Below are positions 9,489-19,501 of a stretch of 64,000 nt of DNA, in pieces; positions within the stretch are counted from its first letter, which is position 1, and every line of letters begins with the position of its first letter. Below the pieces are notes generated by a model. That model searched no databases, was not told the origin of the DNA, and worked only from the letters and a program-made list of their open reading frames with translations. The DNA is taken from positions 51,800,946-51,864,945 of the forward strand of contig NC_079147.1 in NCBI RefSeq assembly GCF_945859685.1. The letters run 5' to 3'. The position numbers were made by a program, and so were the translations under genes. The stretch is from Eupeodes corollae (taxonomy: Eukaryota; Arthropoda; Insecta; Diptera; Syrphidae).

Positions 9489-10475
9489 ATGGGCCGTGGA
9501 AAACATTGTACGCCCAAAGATAGAAAAACCATTAAAAATATGATATCTAATGCGGAAACCTATTCGGAAATCAGGCAAATCCTCGGTTGTTCAAATGAAA
9601 AGATCCGCAATGCCTTAACATTTACTGTAAAATCCGAAACACGTGGGCGGAAGCGAACAATGTCCCCTCTGATGGTGAAGCGATTGATTCGACAAATCAA
9701 AAAGGAACCATTTTACCAGCTACCGAGTTAAAAGTCGTGTTGAATGTAATAGCAAGTGTCGAAACAGTGCGCAGGCTATTAAGGGATAACGGTTTATATG
9801 CCCGCAGTCCAAGAAAGGTACCTCTCCTGACAAAAAAACATGTTACCAAACGGATGCAATTCGCGCAAGCCCATGCAGAATGACCCATAACGAAGTGGAG
9901 GAATGTTCTTTGGACAGATGAGACCAAAATTGTTTTGTTTGGTGGAAAAGGATCACGGTCAAACGTGAGAAGGCCCCAACATGCTGAATTCAACCCAAAA
10001 TATACGACAAAAACAATCAAACATGGCGGATCTAGCATTATGATATGGGGCTGTTTATCTTACTACGGTGTTGGTCCTTTATACTGGATAAAAGGTATAA
10101 TGGATCAACACCTGTATGTAAAAATTTAGCAGGAAGAGATGTTGCCGTATGCGTCTGAAGATTGAATTGGGTCTTTCAACAGGACAACGACCCAAAACAC
10201 ACCAGCCAATTGGCCAAAAATTGGTTTCTGAATAATTGTGTGGAAGTTATGGAGTGGCCTGCGCAGTCACCAGACTTAAACCCAATTGAAAATCTTTGGG
10301 CTGATGTAAAGACGGAAGTGTCTCGGTGCAGGCCAAGCAATAATAATGAACTTTGGGCTACTGTCAACACTTTCTGAAAATCGATTGCTGTTGAAATATG
10401 CCAACGCCTCGTGAACTCGATGCAAAGGCGTTGTGCTGAAGTAATTGCAAATAAAGGAAATGGAACAAAATATTA
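9489..10475 (+). pseudogene. Second Tc1/mariner-type transposase, multiply broken
   Basis: ATG at 9489 opens a frame with an N-terminal helix-turn-helix (PKDRKTIKNMI, then GRKRTMSPLMVKRLI) that stops at 9731. The remainder is spread over three frames: VETVRRLLRDNGLYARSP (~9757-9812), WRNVLWTDETKIVLFGG (first Asp, ~9895-9945), KHGGSSIMIWGCLSYYGVG (~10018-10075), FQQDNDPKHTSQL (second Asp, ~10171) and SPDLNPIENLWADVK (Glu), with a C-terminus near 10475. All catalytic residues are present but stops and shifts prevent any product. It differs clearly from the 8112-9140 family. I could not find its terminal repeats. Confidence 0.85.
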
Positions 10476-10808
10476 ACTATGGCTAATTTTTAAACAGATT
10501 AAAAAATAAATATTAAATATTATAAAAAATAAACATTTTAATTCAATTTTTTGTATAATTATTTAAAGAACTAAACAAGGTTATTAATTTAACAGTCACC
10601 CCTATTACCGATGTCGAATACGACATCGAAAAAAACACCATCTGTATTCCATAAGTCGTTTTCGATCTTGTACACTCGTTTTGATGTCGTGTGTAAACGT
10701 CAAACGACGTTGAATGCAGTCATTCTGCATTCCGTTCGACGAAAGGATACGACGGCGACAAAAAAAACCTTGATTTGTCTCGTTCAAAAATTCGATCCCG
10801 ACATAGAA

Positions 10809-11457
10809 ATGGAAGGCCGCAAAACAGTAAGTAACCTTGTTAAATGAATTTATTTTGAAAAATTTTATAATTAATAAAACATTTGTTGGACTTGTAGTTG
10901 AAATTGACAAACCAAAATCAATTCGAGACGCTCGTCGAGTTGATGGGGAGGAACGTGGAGTTAGCGAGAGGTTTTTTGAAGGGAATTCAAAAAACCGATG
11001 TTAAAAAGGAATGGGCTGCGATAGCGGAGCAGCTTAATAGCAAGGGTCCTCCAGTAAGAGACGGAGACGGTTGGCAAAAGGTTTGAATTACTTTTTTTTT
11101 TAATATATGTATAAGTATATGTATACATTTTTATAAATGTCTGCTTTATCAGGTTTGGACCGACATGAAGCACAATGTAAAAAAAAAATGCTACACAATG
11201 CGAAAGAATTAAATGCGACTGGAGGAGGTCCAAACAAGCTTAAAATTTTATCTCCACTGGAAGAAGAAGTATCAAATTTATTGCATATAGGAAAAGTGGT
11301 AAACCCGAGCGGAAACGCTATTGGTATATCGCAGTCCATTTTGCTTCCTAACTCCTTGGCAACTGCCACATCAGTTCCCTCATCATCGCAAACCCACACT
11401 GAAGGCACATCGATGGAATTTTTGGAATCCATTGTCTTAAATATTAATATTAATTAA
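10809..11457 (+). pseudogene. zeste-like Myb/SANT protein of Harbinger A (one frameshift)
   Basis: Three exons are readable: 10809-10826 (MEGRKT), 10898-11080 and 11153-11457, with introns 10827-10897 (GTAAGT...TAG) and 11081-11152. Exon 2 holds FETLVELMGRNVELARGFL, EWAAIAEQLNSKGPP and DGDGWQKV; exon 3 continues VWTDMKHNVKKK and NATGGGPNKL. This is the trihelix SANT domain of zeste-like DNA-binding proteins that PIF/Harbinger elements encode next to their transposase to help it enter the nucleus and bind the ends. A run of ten A at about 11179-11188 carries a one-base frameshift between KKK and the TGGGP part, so the copy is probably inactive. Confidence 0.8.
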
Positions 11458-11966
11458 AAAAGGATAGCTTCGCTTCTGATTTTTCAGCCGGTGTCATTTG
11501 GAAGCGAATCCATTTGGGGCAAATATGTCTTTCTATGACATTGATAATTTCTTTTAAAAACTTGCTAACTGTTGGTTGAGCTAATCCCAAATTAAAGTCA
11601 TTCCCGGCGCCGTGTTGGTAACTTCCTTCAGCTAAAATTCTTAAGGTGACTGCGAGCCTCAATATAATTGGAATTGATGATGAACAATGTCGAATGCTTA
11701 TTTTATCACTTATTTCATCCAACAAATACTTAAATGCTTCTTTTGTCAGTCTGAAGAACTGCTTGAATCTGTTAAAACGTAAACAATTTTTATTTAAAAG
11801 CAACTTTTGGGATAAAAATGTGAACTCACTTTGAATCAGGCAAGTCGAATGGATTTGAGTTGTGCAGTATCTGTTTTCTTCTTATAATAAATTTTTCTTT
11901 CAGAATTCTTTCCTCTTCATCTTCATTTTCACTACTTGTGCTGTAATACATTTCGATACTTATCAT
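11450..11966 (-). pseudogene. Harbinger A transposase, N-terminal exons only
   Basis: Exon 1 is complement 11830-11966 (start MISIEMYYSTSSENEDEEE), intron 11769-11829 (61 bp, GTGAGT...CAG), exon 2 complement 11450-11768 (FRLTKEAFKYLLDEI, LRLAVTLRILAEGSYQHGAG, LGLAQPTVSKFLKEI). This is the helix-turn-helix half of a DDE_Tnp_4 Harbinger nuclease. The frame ends at 11450, seven bases inside the tail of the opposite-strand SANT gene; the whole DDE domain is absent. Frames across the intron join cleanly. Confidence 0.82.
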
Positions 11967-12217
11967 TTTAATATCCTCTTTATTTAGGTCCCAATAAATC
12001 AATAAAACCGCATTCGAGCTCTAAACAATGATTTTTTATTGAAACTTTATTTCAATTTCTTTTGATTTTGACAGATGTTTGTTACTTTTTCATCGTTTTA
12101 AAATCTGTTACAAAATCATCGCGTCAAAGAAGTTATGGAATGCCATTTAAAAAACGAGACCACAGTGAAAACGAGAGACGTCGAAAAAACGAGACGACAT
12201 CGGTAATTGGGGTGAGT

Positions 12218-12960
12218 ATATTATTAAATAACATTTATTAATTAATTTTTTCTGCATCATAAACTTTTTTGATGGGTTGCAGTGCTATTTTTTTGACCGC
12301 AGGAGTATGGTGTTGTCTTATTTTGTTATGTCTTTTGGTTTAAAAGTTATTGTATAAAATGTGCAAATTGTTACTTTCGTAACCACTCTCCCCTTTGCAC
12401 TTTTGGAAATAAATGGTCATTATTGGTCTGCCACATAGACTTTTTTGAAATTTCTTAAATATTTTAAATGACCTATACAATACATGTGAAGATGAAAAAA
12501 TATAAAAAAAGTAAAGAACGAAAAGAGACAGCTAGCTAATATAAGAAGATGCAGCCAGTTGCAGCAGAAAAAACAGAAGGGAAGCAGTTTAAGTTCAGCA
12601 GTGGCCGTAGTCGCGTCTTGATATTTGTCTCTCTATAATTTAAACCTTAATCTGTAATTTAAGAATATTCTTAAATAAATTTAGCTTATCTGAATTTGTA
12701 TAAAAGTGGAAGCGTCTTTGAGTGAAAAAACTTCTACATACATACAATTGAACTTTTTTGCCAAACGCAAATTCAGTGCTTAAATGATTTCTACATACAA
12801 TTTCTACTCGAAAGTGCTTCATATGCATACTAATTTTTCAGTGTTTAAATGATACTGATACATACAAACCAAAGTCCAAATAAAATTTTCACGTATTAAA
12901 AATGATTTCAGTGCATAAGTTATACGTACTATACAATCGGTTTAATATGCCTCATAGGCA
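12218..12960. other. Non-coding, no gene seen
   Basis: AT-rich sequence. A motif TTCAGTGYTTAAATGAT recurs near 12774 and 12838, with a weaker form at 12908, and may be the remnant of a tandem repeat or retroelement untranslated region. Nothing else is supported. Confidence 0.5.
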
Positions 12961-13488
12961 AGTTACGTCTGAGACGTCACCTACAACGGTAATCCCGGTA
13001 CCCTTTCCTACACCCTTTGTCAATAGTTTAATTCCCTTCACCTCTGAACACGCCCCTCTAAGCCATAACGGTTTCCCACCATTTTTGCTAACATAGCAAA
13101 ATCTATCCACAAGCGGATACACCCCTTTTTCCCCTACAGCCAACTAACGAAAAAGAACAATACTCATATTTCATTTTATTCAAAGTGAAATATGAATATT
13201 TTGTAAACAAGTTCATTCTTTTCCCACGGGAAGCACTTTGCACTTCGGAAAACATTATGTGGAATAGTTCACTAGGTGGGATTAATTATTTTGTAAGTTT
13301 AGTTCTAATCCAACAAGCTAACTGTAAAGTGCAGCCACGCTCAAGACAGCGACTTTACTTTTAGCAAATAAAATTGTATAATTATTATTATCGAAATAAA
13401 TAAAATAGAATGAAATAAAATAAAAAAAAGAATAAAAAAAACAAATATTTTTTTTTTTTAATTGTCAATGTAATGACAAGACATAACT
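12961..13488 (+). mobile_element. LTR of a second gypsy-type retrotransposon
   Basis: 528 bp beginning AGTTAC and ending ATAACT, so the ends are inverted AGTTA/TAACT as in insect gypsy-group LTRs. A polyadenylation signal AATAAA lies near 13368. It is followed directly by a tRNA-Ser-type primer-binding site. No TATA box is obvious. Its sequence is unrelated to the LTR at 1105-1717, so two families used the same primer type. Confidence 0.75.
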
Positions 13489-13500
13489 GGCGCAGTCGGT
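13488..13500 (+). other. Primer-binding site of gypsy element 2
   Basis: TGGCGCAGTCGGT, complementary to the 3' end of a serine tRNA in 17.6/297-like elements; its first T is also the last base of the LTR. It lies where reverse transcription of the element would start. Confidence 0.8.
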
Positions 13501-13942
13501 CTGTTCGAACAAGAACAAACAACACGACCAACGCGATCGATAAAGTGCGATTAAGTGCAAATTCGATTGAAAATCTCGATAATAAGTTCGAACAAGAACA
13601 AACAACGCGATCGATAAAGCGCGATTAAGTACAAATTCAATGGAAAGTGCATACAAATACACAACCAATTTTTTAAATAGCGCGAAAAAGTGCAAATCTT
13701 TATCTAACAACAATAAAAGTGCGTAAAAGTACATTACTATTTTTTTTAATAGCGCGAAAAAGTGCCACACTTATTATTTTATAAACATACTACGAAAAAT
13801 CTGTTTGAGAGAGTGCATCCTAAAACAAAAAAAAATAAAAATAAAATTTAATTATAAAAAATAAAATTTGTATGTTGTAATAAAAATATACTTTATGGAC
13901 ATAGAACAACTATCAAATTTATTCAGCGATATAAAAATATAA
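13501..13942 (+). pseudogene. Leader and first codons of gypsy element 2 gag
   Basis: After the primer-binding site comes an untranslated leader with repeated GAACAAGAACAAACAACRCGA and GCGATAAAGTGCGATTAAGT motifs, then an ATG at 13895 with 15 codons (MDIEQLSNLFSDIKI) before a stop. Similarity to gag is lost after that, so only the LTR, leader and a stub remain. Confidence 0.5.
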
Positions 13943-14297
13943 TCAACAAGACGAGCCCACCAACAACAAGATCAGCAGAAGCGGCAAGAAAGTTAACAGT
14001 TTCATAATGCATTTTGGAGTCTGGATGATAAGTCGAAAATTTGTTTCTATGCCCAATTTACAAGGAAGGACCCTGTAAAACGAAAATCAAAGAAAACTCC
14101 TTTAAAAGAACGCGAGTATAGCTTTTAATATTTCTTTGCATACTGTGTAGTGCATATGGCTGGATGTATTTGGATACATTTGTGCATTGTATTAGAAGGG
14201 CTATGCATATTGCTGCCTGGTTCCGTTTTTCCTCAATTTCCCACAGAATTCGGAATACAAAATATTTCTATGTTTAAGTTATAATCAGCCTTATTCA
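13943..14297. other. No gene seen
   Basis: Sequence between the gypsy stub and Harbinger B. A partial direct duplication CAGCCTTATT at 14286-14305 precedes the Harbinger end. No coding content is supported. Confidence 0.5.
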
Positions 14298-14580
14298 GCC
14301 TTATTGTGAGTTTCACGTGAACAAGATTCCGCCCGAAAAATATCCCTTTTTTCGATTCGCCTATTGTGAGTTTCGGGCGAACAAAAATTCATGTTCGAAA
14401 GATTTCCCTTATTGGGAGCACTCAATTCGGGCGGAATGAAACGTCATTCACAACTAAAATAATTCAATTATTTTTTGGAGATGAACAGGAAAACAACAAA
14501 TAATGATGTAAGTAAATAAATGCAATTAGTGTTAAAAAAAAGAACAAAATAATACAATAACTTTTATATTTATGTTAGGA

Positions 14581-15566
14581 GCAAATCAATCAATTCCAAA
14601 CAAAGTGATATGCTGCTCAATAAAATGCAGGAAAACCCAGAAATAGCACGCGGTTTTGTAAAAGAAAGCAAGGACAAAATCAATGCATTTTGGAAGCGGA
14701 TCACTTTGGAACTCAACAGCGCAGGGCCTCCAATCAAAACTGAGTTCGAATGGAAAAAGGTAAAGACTCACTTTTATTTTTTGTGCTAAATCAAAAAAAG
14801 AAATGTTTTTTTTTTTAATTAGGTTTGGAATGACCAAAAACGCTACGTGCGAAAAAAGGCTGCTACTAACAAAATGTATGAGAGAGGCACAGGAGGTGGA
14901 CCTAACAGAACCCAAAAATTCTCTCCTGGCGAAGAGGCTATTTTCCAACTCGTTGGAATGAAGGAAGCAGTTGAGGGTGTTGGAACTTCGCAATCTTTTG
15001 GATTGAAACTACCCCAAAAAAGAAAACAAGGCGATGAAGAAAATCAAAGTCCAATTCAGGATTTGTTTGAAACAATTGTTGGTTATGAAGATCAAAACCA
15101 ACAAGGCTGTGAAGCTCCACCGTTACCGCTTTCGGATACTCAGATTGCACCTGAAAATAGCAGCGACGAAGCAACCACTACTGCTTCGACCAGCCGGAAT
15201 GCCAGGAAACAAAAGGTTGGGAAAATGAGTACCCTAGAAGTAGTCATGGAGGAGCTTCAAACTCAAAAAGACCTTTGTGGAAAATTAGGTGAAGCCATAT
15301 CTGTTATGAAAGATCATAACAAGAACATGGAAATTGGTGTAAAAAAGCTATATAGATCATTGGATAGACTAAACGACAATTGTGAGTTTCCTACGAAAAA
15401 CATTTCCCCCGAAACATTTTTTTCCCCCGAAATTTTAAAAGCTATTGTGAGTTTCGCCCGAATGAAAATTTCACTTCGAATCAGGAGTGACAGTTCGAAA
15501 AAAAACACGTTCACTATGATGGAAACGGAGAATGAAATGCAACGGGCAAGTTCTCTGTTAACTTAA
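14581..15566 (+). pseudogene. zeste-like Myb/SANT protein of Harbinger B
   Basis: Exon 2-like sequence (14581-14759) reads NQFQT, then after a one-base shift MQENPEIARGFVKESK, WKRITLELNSAGPPI and EWKKV; an intron (~14760-14822) follows, then exon 3 with WNDQKRYVRKK, TGGGPNRTQKFSPGEEA and an acidic Ser/Thr linker. A coiled-coil-like C-terminus (LEVVMEELQTQKDLCGKLGE, about 15230-15375) probably mediates multimerisation. From about 15378 the open frame runs into copies of the element's own terminal-repeat motif and ends at 15566, so the natural C-terminus has been replaced. Confidence 0.75.
15378..15475 (+). repeat. Internal copies of the Harbinger B terminal motif
   Basis: ATTGTGAGTTTCCTACGAAAAA at 15379 and ATTGTGAGTTTCGCCCGAATGA at 15443 repeat the box found in both ends of element B; a weaker copy (CTTATTGTGAGCTGGG) lies at about 15751. 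They sit inside the reading frame of the SANT gene. Confidence 0.75.
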
Positions 15567-15890
15567 ATAATATAATTGAATTTAGTGCATCAGTTATTTG
15601 TCGAAAATACTTACAATATCAATAAAATTGTGGCTACGCTAGTAATTCCACTCATTGTGGCTACCAATTCTTCATTGGATTATCTAAAACAAATAATTTG
15701 CACACCTTTTTTTAGACAGCGGATTTATTGCGTTCAGAAAATGAACAGGCCTTATTGTGAGCTGGGACAAATATATGTTTATTTTAACAATTGTTAAATA
15801 AGAATTTCAGGATAGAAAATTAAATTGTTATTTTTTTAATAAAGAAAGGATAATTGTCATTACTATTTTGTAAGTATGCATAGCATAGCT

Positions 15891-17087
15891 ATGTGCATCT
15901 TATCTGAGGAAGACCAAATAATTGAGGAGCGAGCACTTCGAAGGAATTTGAGGGATCACTCTAATCTTTTAGAGATGCGTGAGTCCTTGTATGAATGAAA
16001 ATTCTTTTAATGTATGCGAAAAGGAATTAGTCTTTTTTTATTTCCAGATTTCATCATTACTACAGGCTTAACAAACCAGCATTTAAGTATTTGTTGGATG
16101 TGCTTAGCAGCTCCTTACACTCCGCGAAACAAAAATTTGCTATACCACCAATTGTGAAACTCGCTGCATGTTTACGTTTCTTTGCAGAGGGTGGGTACCA
16201 AAAAGGAGTTGGCAAGGACCACGATGTTGGTTTGGCACAATTCTCTTTTAGCCTGGTGCTCGCTCAAGTCCTGGAGGATTTTAAACAAACACTTTGAGTG
16301 CAGTGGATAAAATGGCCAACGCAAGAGGAACAACGAAAAACCGCTCAAGATTTTTATACCAAGCACAGGCTACCCGGTGTTATAGGCTGTATTGATGGGA
16401 CGAATGTGAACATCATATCTCCTTCAGCAAACAAACATCTATTCTACAACAGAAAGGGAAATTGTAGTTTGAATGTTTTACTTGTAAGTTAATTTTATTT
16501 TATTTAAGTATTCTTAAATGAATAATACCTATTCATTTGGAATGTTAGTGATCTCAGAGCAAAAATGGAGCAGGAATATTTACAAACCCGTAGTAATGTT
16601 TGGCTGTTGGGTAACTTTCAAAAAAATTTCTTTTGAATTTGTATTTAAATTATTTGTTTTATAGGAGATGCTGGTTATCCCTTGGAACCGTGGCTTTTAA
16701 CTCCTTATAGAACGCCGAATAGTGGTTCAAATGGAGAAAAATATAATGAACTTCACTCACGGTGTCGTAACATAATTGAAAGGTGTTCTTAAAAACAGGT
16801 GGAGATGTTTACTGAGTGCGAGAGAACTGTACTACGCTCCTACAAAGGCTGTCAAAATTATTAATGTTTGTGCAGCACTGCACAACATATGCATTTACTA
16901 TAAAAGTGACTTAGCCTGTTTAAACTCTATGTCTGATGGTCAAAGCTTTATGGTTGACTCATTCGAAAACGTGCAATCCGATAGATTGAACTTAAGCTAT
17001 CTGACAATAAACCAGCTCATTCGCACAGGCATCGCATTCGCACAGACTTACATTTTCCGCCTTATTGTGCTCTCGTTCGCCTCATAA
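15891..17087 (+). pseudogene. Harbinger B transposase, broken
   Basis: Exon 1 15891-15978 (MCILSEEDQIIEERALRRNL), exon 2 16048-16483 (YYRLNKPAFKYLLDVL, LAACLRFFAEGGYQKGVG, then PGVIGCIDGTNVNIISP with the first catalytic Asp), a short exon near 16548-16610 (SFIWNVSDLRAKMEQEY), and a last exon from 16665 (GDAGYPLEPWLLTPYRTP, then FGVLKNRWRCL with the region of the catalytic Glu, then ALHNICI). The segment with the second Asp (equivalent to IDATHPGSCHDS in the fragment at 18420-18480) is deleted. There are an in-frame TGA at about 16296 and shifts near 16048 and 16790. Clearly inactive. Confidence 0.85.
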
Positions 17088-17214
17088 AAATAAGTGAAAA
17101 TTATCACTGTTAACTGCATATCATTCCGCCCGAAATGATCGTTCACAATAAGGGGAATTTTTCGAACATGAATAATTTTTCGGGTGAAACTCACAATAGG
17201 CGAAAAGTGAAAAG

Positions 17215-17745
17215 AAAAGACAGCACTAGCATGCCACACCATCGAAACAGGACACCAACCAGACTTTGAAGGAGTCCCAATTCTTGCAACGGAGAAACAT
17301 ACATCCAAACGCTATACATTAGAAACACTTCACATAATAAAGAACAAAAATAATATGAACCGCAAACAAGACACTCAAAACATATCCGAGGTTTACTGTT
17401 CCTTAGTTTCAGACACAAACAATTCAACAGTTTACATTTAACAGTGACAAGTCTTCAAAGTCGGAAGCGCTTTAAGTTTTATTTGTTTTAATTGTTTAAA
17501 TTGTTTTTTGTTTTAATGTTTTTGTAATATTTAAATCAATGTAAGTCATACTTGTACGCTTTACATAATATTCGTATGTATTAAATAAACATTTTTATCA
17601 TTTATGTGAATAAAGACGTCCCCTGAAGAAGACGGCAATCACCGTCGAAACGTTGGGAAAAATCAGATGAAAACTGTTTTCATTTAATCATCAAAAAGAT
17701 CAACAAAGCCGATGAGAATCACCACTTAATTGTTCTCAAATCAAA
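17215..17745 (+). mobile_element. Penelope-like (PLE) 3' fragment inserted in the Harbinger B right end
   Basis: The 531-bp insert is flanked by a perfect 14-bp direct repeat CGAAAAGTGAAAAG (17201-17214, 17746-17759). Its start encodes TSKRYTLETLHIIKNK and MNRKQDTQNISEVY, which resembles the C-terminal part of the GIY-YIG endonuclease of Penelope-like elements. Further on is the hairpin-forming CCTGAAGAAGACGGCAATC / ACCGTCGAAACGTTGG motif often seen in these elements. The 5' truncation and target duplication support retrotransposition. The alternative is a LINE tail; family is from motif resemblance only. Confidence 0.6.
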
Positions 17746-17806
17746 CGAAAAGTGAAAAGTCAAATTTTCCGGGTGGAATGTTGTTCGGGCGAAACTCACA
17801 ATAAGG

Positions 17807-18656
17807 CTGATATCCTTTTGCTTGAGGAAAAAAAAGAAGAAGAGGCAACACTGCGTCGAACTGTTCGGAGGCAGTTAAGAGATCACTCCAACCCGTTGGA
17901 GTTACCTGAACCATTGTAAGAATGGAATTACATTTTCAGCTTTATTTAATCTCTTTACGTACTTGCTAGAGGTCTTAACTGATGCATTGCCCTTAAATGT
18001 ACAATCCTTTGGAATACAACGCATTGTTAAACTTGCCGCTTGTTTTCGGTTTTTTTCAGAGAGTGGATGCCAAAAAGGTGTCGGTAATGATTACAAAGTT
18101 GGGCTAGCACAATCCTCTGTGAGTGCCGTACTTTTATATTTTTCTGAATATATTTGAAGAAGAACTTTGTTCACGCTGGATTACTTGGCCAACAATGGAT
18201 GAGCAACGACAAACAAGCCAATTTTTGTTTCTAATTACAAGCTGCCGGGCGTTGTTGGATGCATCAATGGTAACCATGTGAATATAATTTCACCTGAAGT
18301 AAATAAACATTTATTTTATAACCGCAAAAGAAGATGCAGTTTAAATGTTTTGCTGGTAAGAAGTCTTTTTTATGACTGGTCTATAAATTGACAAATTGTT
18401 TTACAGGTATGTGACCATCAACTTAGAATAAGATTTATAGATGCTACGCATCCCGGGTCTTGTCACGATTCCTTTATATGGAACGTAAGAGACTTAAGAT
18501 CCAAAATGAAAAATGATTACATACAAAATAATATTATAAGACGCATGGCTGTTAGGTTGTTATCCAAACGTAAACCATTACTTCCTTCCTTTCTAGGATG
18601 GTTTTCGAGAAAAGCTGAAGTTATAGCTGAACGAGAGCAGAGTTACAAGTTGTAGC
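17807..18656 (+). pseudogene. Harbinger C transposase fragment
   Basis: Directly after the right end of element B a related transposase resumes: an acidic exon (EEEATLRRTVRRQLRDHS, up to 17915 at a GTAAGA donor), LLEVLTDALPLNVQSF, LAACFRFFSESGCQKGVGND, then after frame changes PGVVGCINGNHVNIISP, an intron (~18356-18406), and VCDHQLRIRFIDATHPGSCHDS with the second Asp. The first catalytic Asp, in GCIDG of element B, is Asn here (GCING). It ends near RKAEVIAE before the Glu motif. No ends were found; B probably inserted into or beside it. Confidence 0.78.
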
Positions 18657-18876
18657 AGTAGTAGTAGTTGTTGTAAGAACGAACATAAAAAAAGAAATAA
18701 TTAAAAACTCAAATTAAAGTTCAGTTGTTGACTGGCTTCCAATCGAGAAGGTTGTGTTATTAATTCGTTGCGACGGGAAAAATAGCCAAGTAAGTAAATA
18801 AAAATGAAAACAAAAGAAACGATCGTATTAAAAAGTGTACTTTTTGCAGGGAAAATTGTACTGGATACAATCCAAG
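18657..18876. other. Short non-coding link with (GTA)n run
   Basis: Contains an imperfect GTA-trinucleotide run near 18652-18678. Nothing else is supported. Confidence 0.6.
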
Positions 18877-19501
18877 TACAGTCGACTCCCTCTAAGTCGA
18901 ACTCCCTCTTACTCGAATTGTTTCCCCTCAATTTTCCATACAAAAACCATCCTCTAAGTCGGAATTCCCTAAATTTACTTGTTTCAAAGCAAGCGATGCC
19001 GATGGTTGGCTGAACAGAATTAAAAGCAGACATAGTATCCTTGGGAAAGTTTTGTCTGGTGAAAGTGCTTCTGTTGATAAGACTAAGTTCGATGAATGGA
19101 AACAGCAAATCCCAGAGGTTGCCAGAGGATTCAAACCGGATAACATTTTTACTGTTGATGGAACCGGATTGTTTTTCAAATGTTTACCGACACGTACCTT
19201 GACTTTTAAAGGAGAAAAATGTTTTAGAGGAAAAACACAGTAAAGAAAGAGTGACCTGGAGTGGAATCGGCTAATGTAATGAGTGATTATCACATTTGTG
19301 ATCAACAAATGTGATCACATTAAATTTTCTTTCTGGGTAATGTGATCATCAAAAATTATTTGAAATTTGGCATCACTTTAGAAGAATAGCTTGACGTTTG
19401 TCATTTGACTTTCTTCTTCTTACCAATTTTTACCGCGAAGTTTATTTTCCAGTGATTTTTCAAACTAATTTATTGAGTTGGTTGAAAATAAAGTGTTAAA
19501 A

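Larger units (their letters stand above)
10597..12214 (+). mobile_element. PIF/Harbinger element A
   Basis: The left end CACCCCTATTACCGATGTCG (10597) matches the inverted right end CACCCCAATTACCGATGTCG (ending 12214) at 19 of 20 positions. A 3-bp duplication AGT flanks it (10594-10596, 12215-12217), the duplication size of this superfamily. It carries a zeste-like SANT gene reading right and the N-terminal part of the transposase reading left, with the two frames colliding at ~11450. The catalytic part of the transposase is missing, so the copy is an internal deletion derivative. Confidence 0.88.
14298..17806 (+). mobile_element. PIF/Harbinger element B with ~150-bp compound inverted ends
   Basis: The left end (14298-14446) and right end (17103-17806, after subtracting a 531-bp insertion) are inverted copies over about 150 bp. 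Each contains two tandem boxes of CCTTATTGTGAGTTTCG followed by CGAACA..ATTC, and a TTCATGTTCGAAA box. The interior encodes a zeste-like SANT gene then a transposase, both rightward, unlike elements A and D where they converge. Both genes are broken. I could not settle the target duplication because the left flank repeats part of the end. Confidence 0.82.

Noticed and set aside
5333..12400. A single Tigger element spanning 5333-12400 with all others nested inside
   Set aside because: GGGGAAAGTGG near 5333 and an inverted CCACTCTCCCC near 12385 are similar, but the match is short, there is no TA at the right edge and no C-terminal transposase remains.
13501..13760. Repeated GAACAAGAACAAAC motifs as a satellite
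   Set aside because: They lie in the untranslated leader between primer-binding site and gag start, where such degenerate repeats are common.
14286..14305. Tandem CAGCCTTATT as target duplication of Harbinger B
   Set aside because: The 10-bp repeat is part of the element's own end and has no counterpart beyond the right end; Harbingers make 3-bp duplications.
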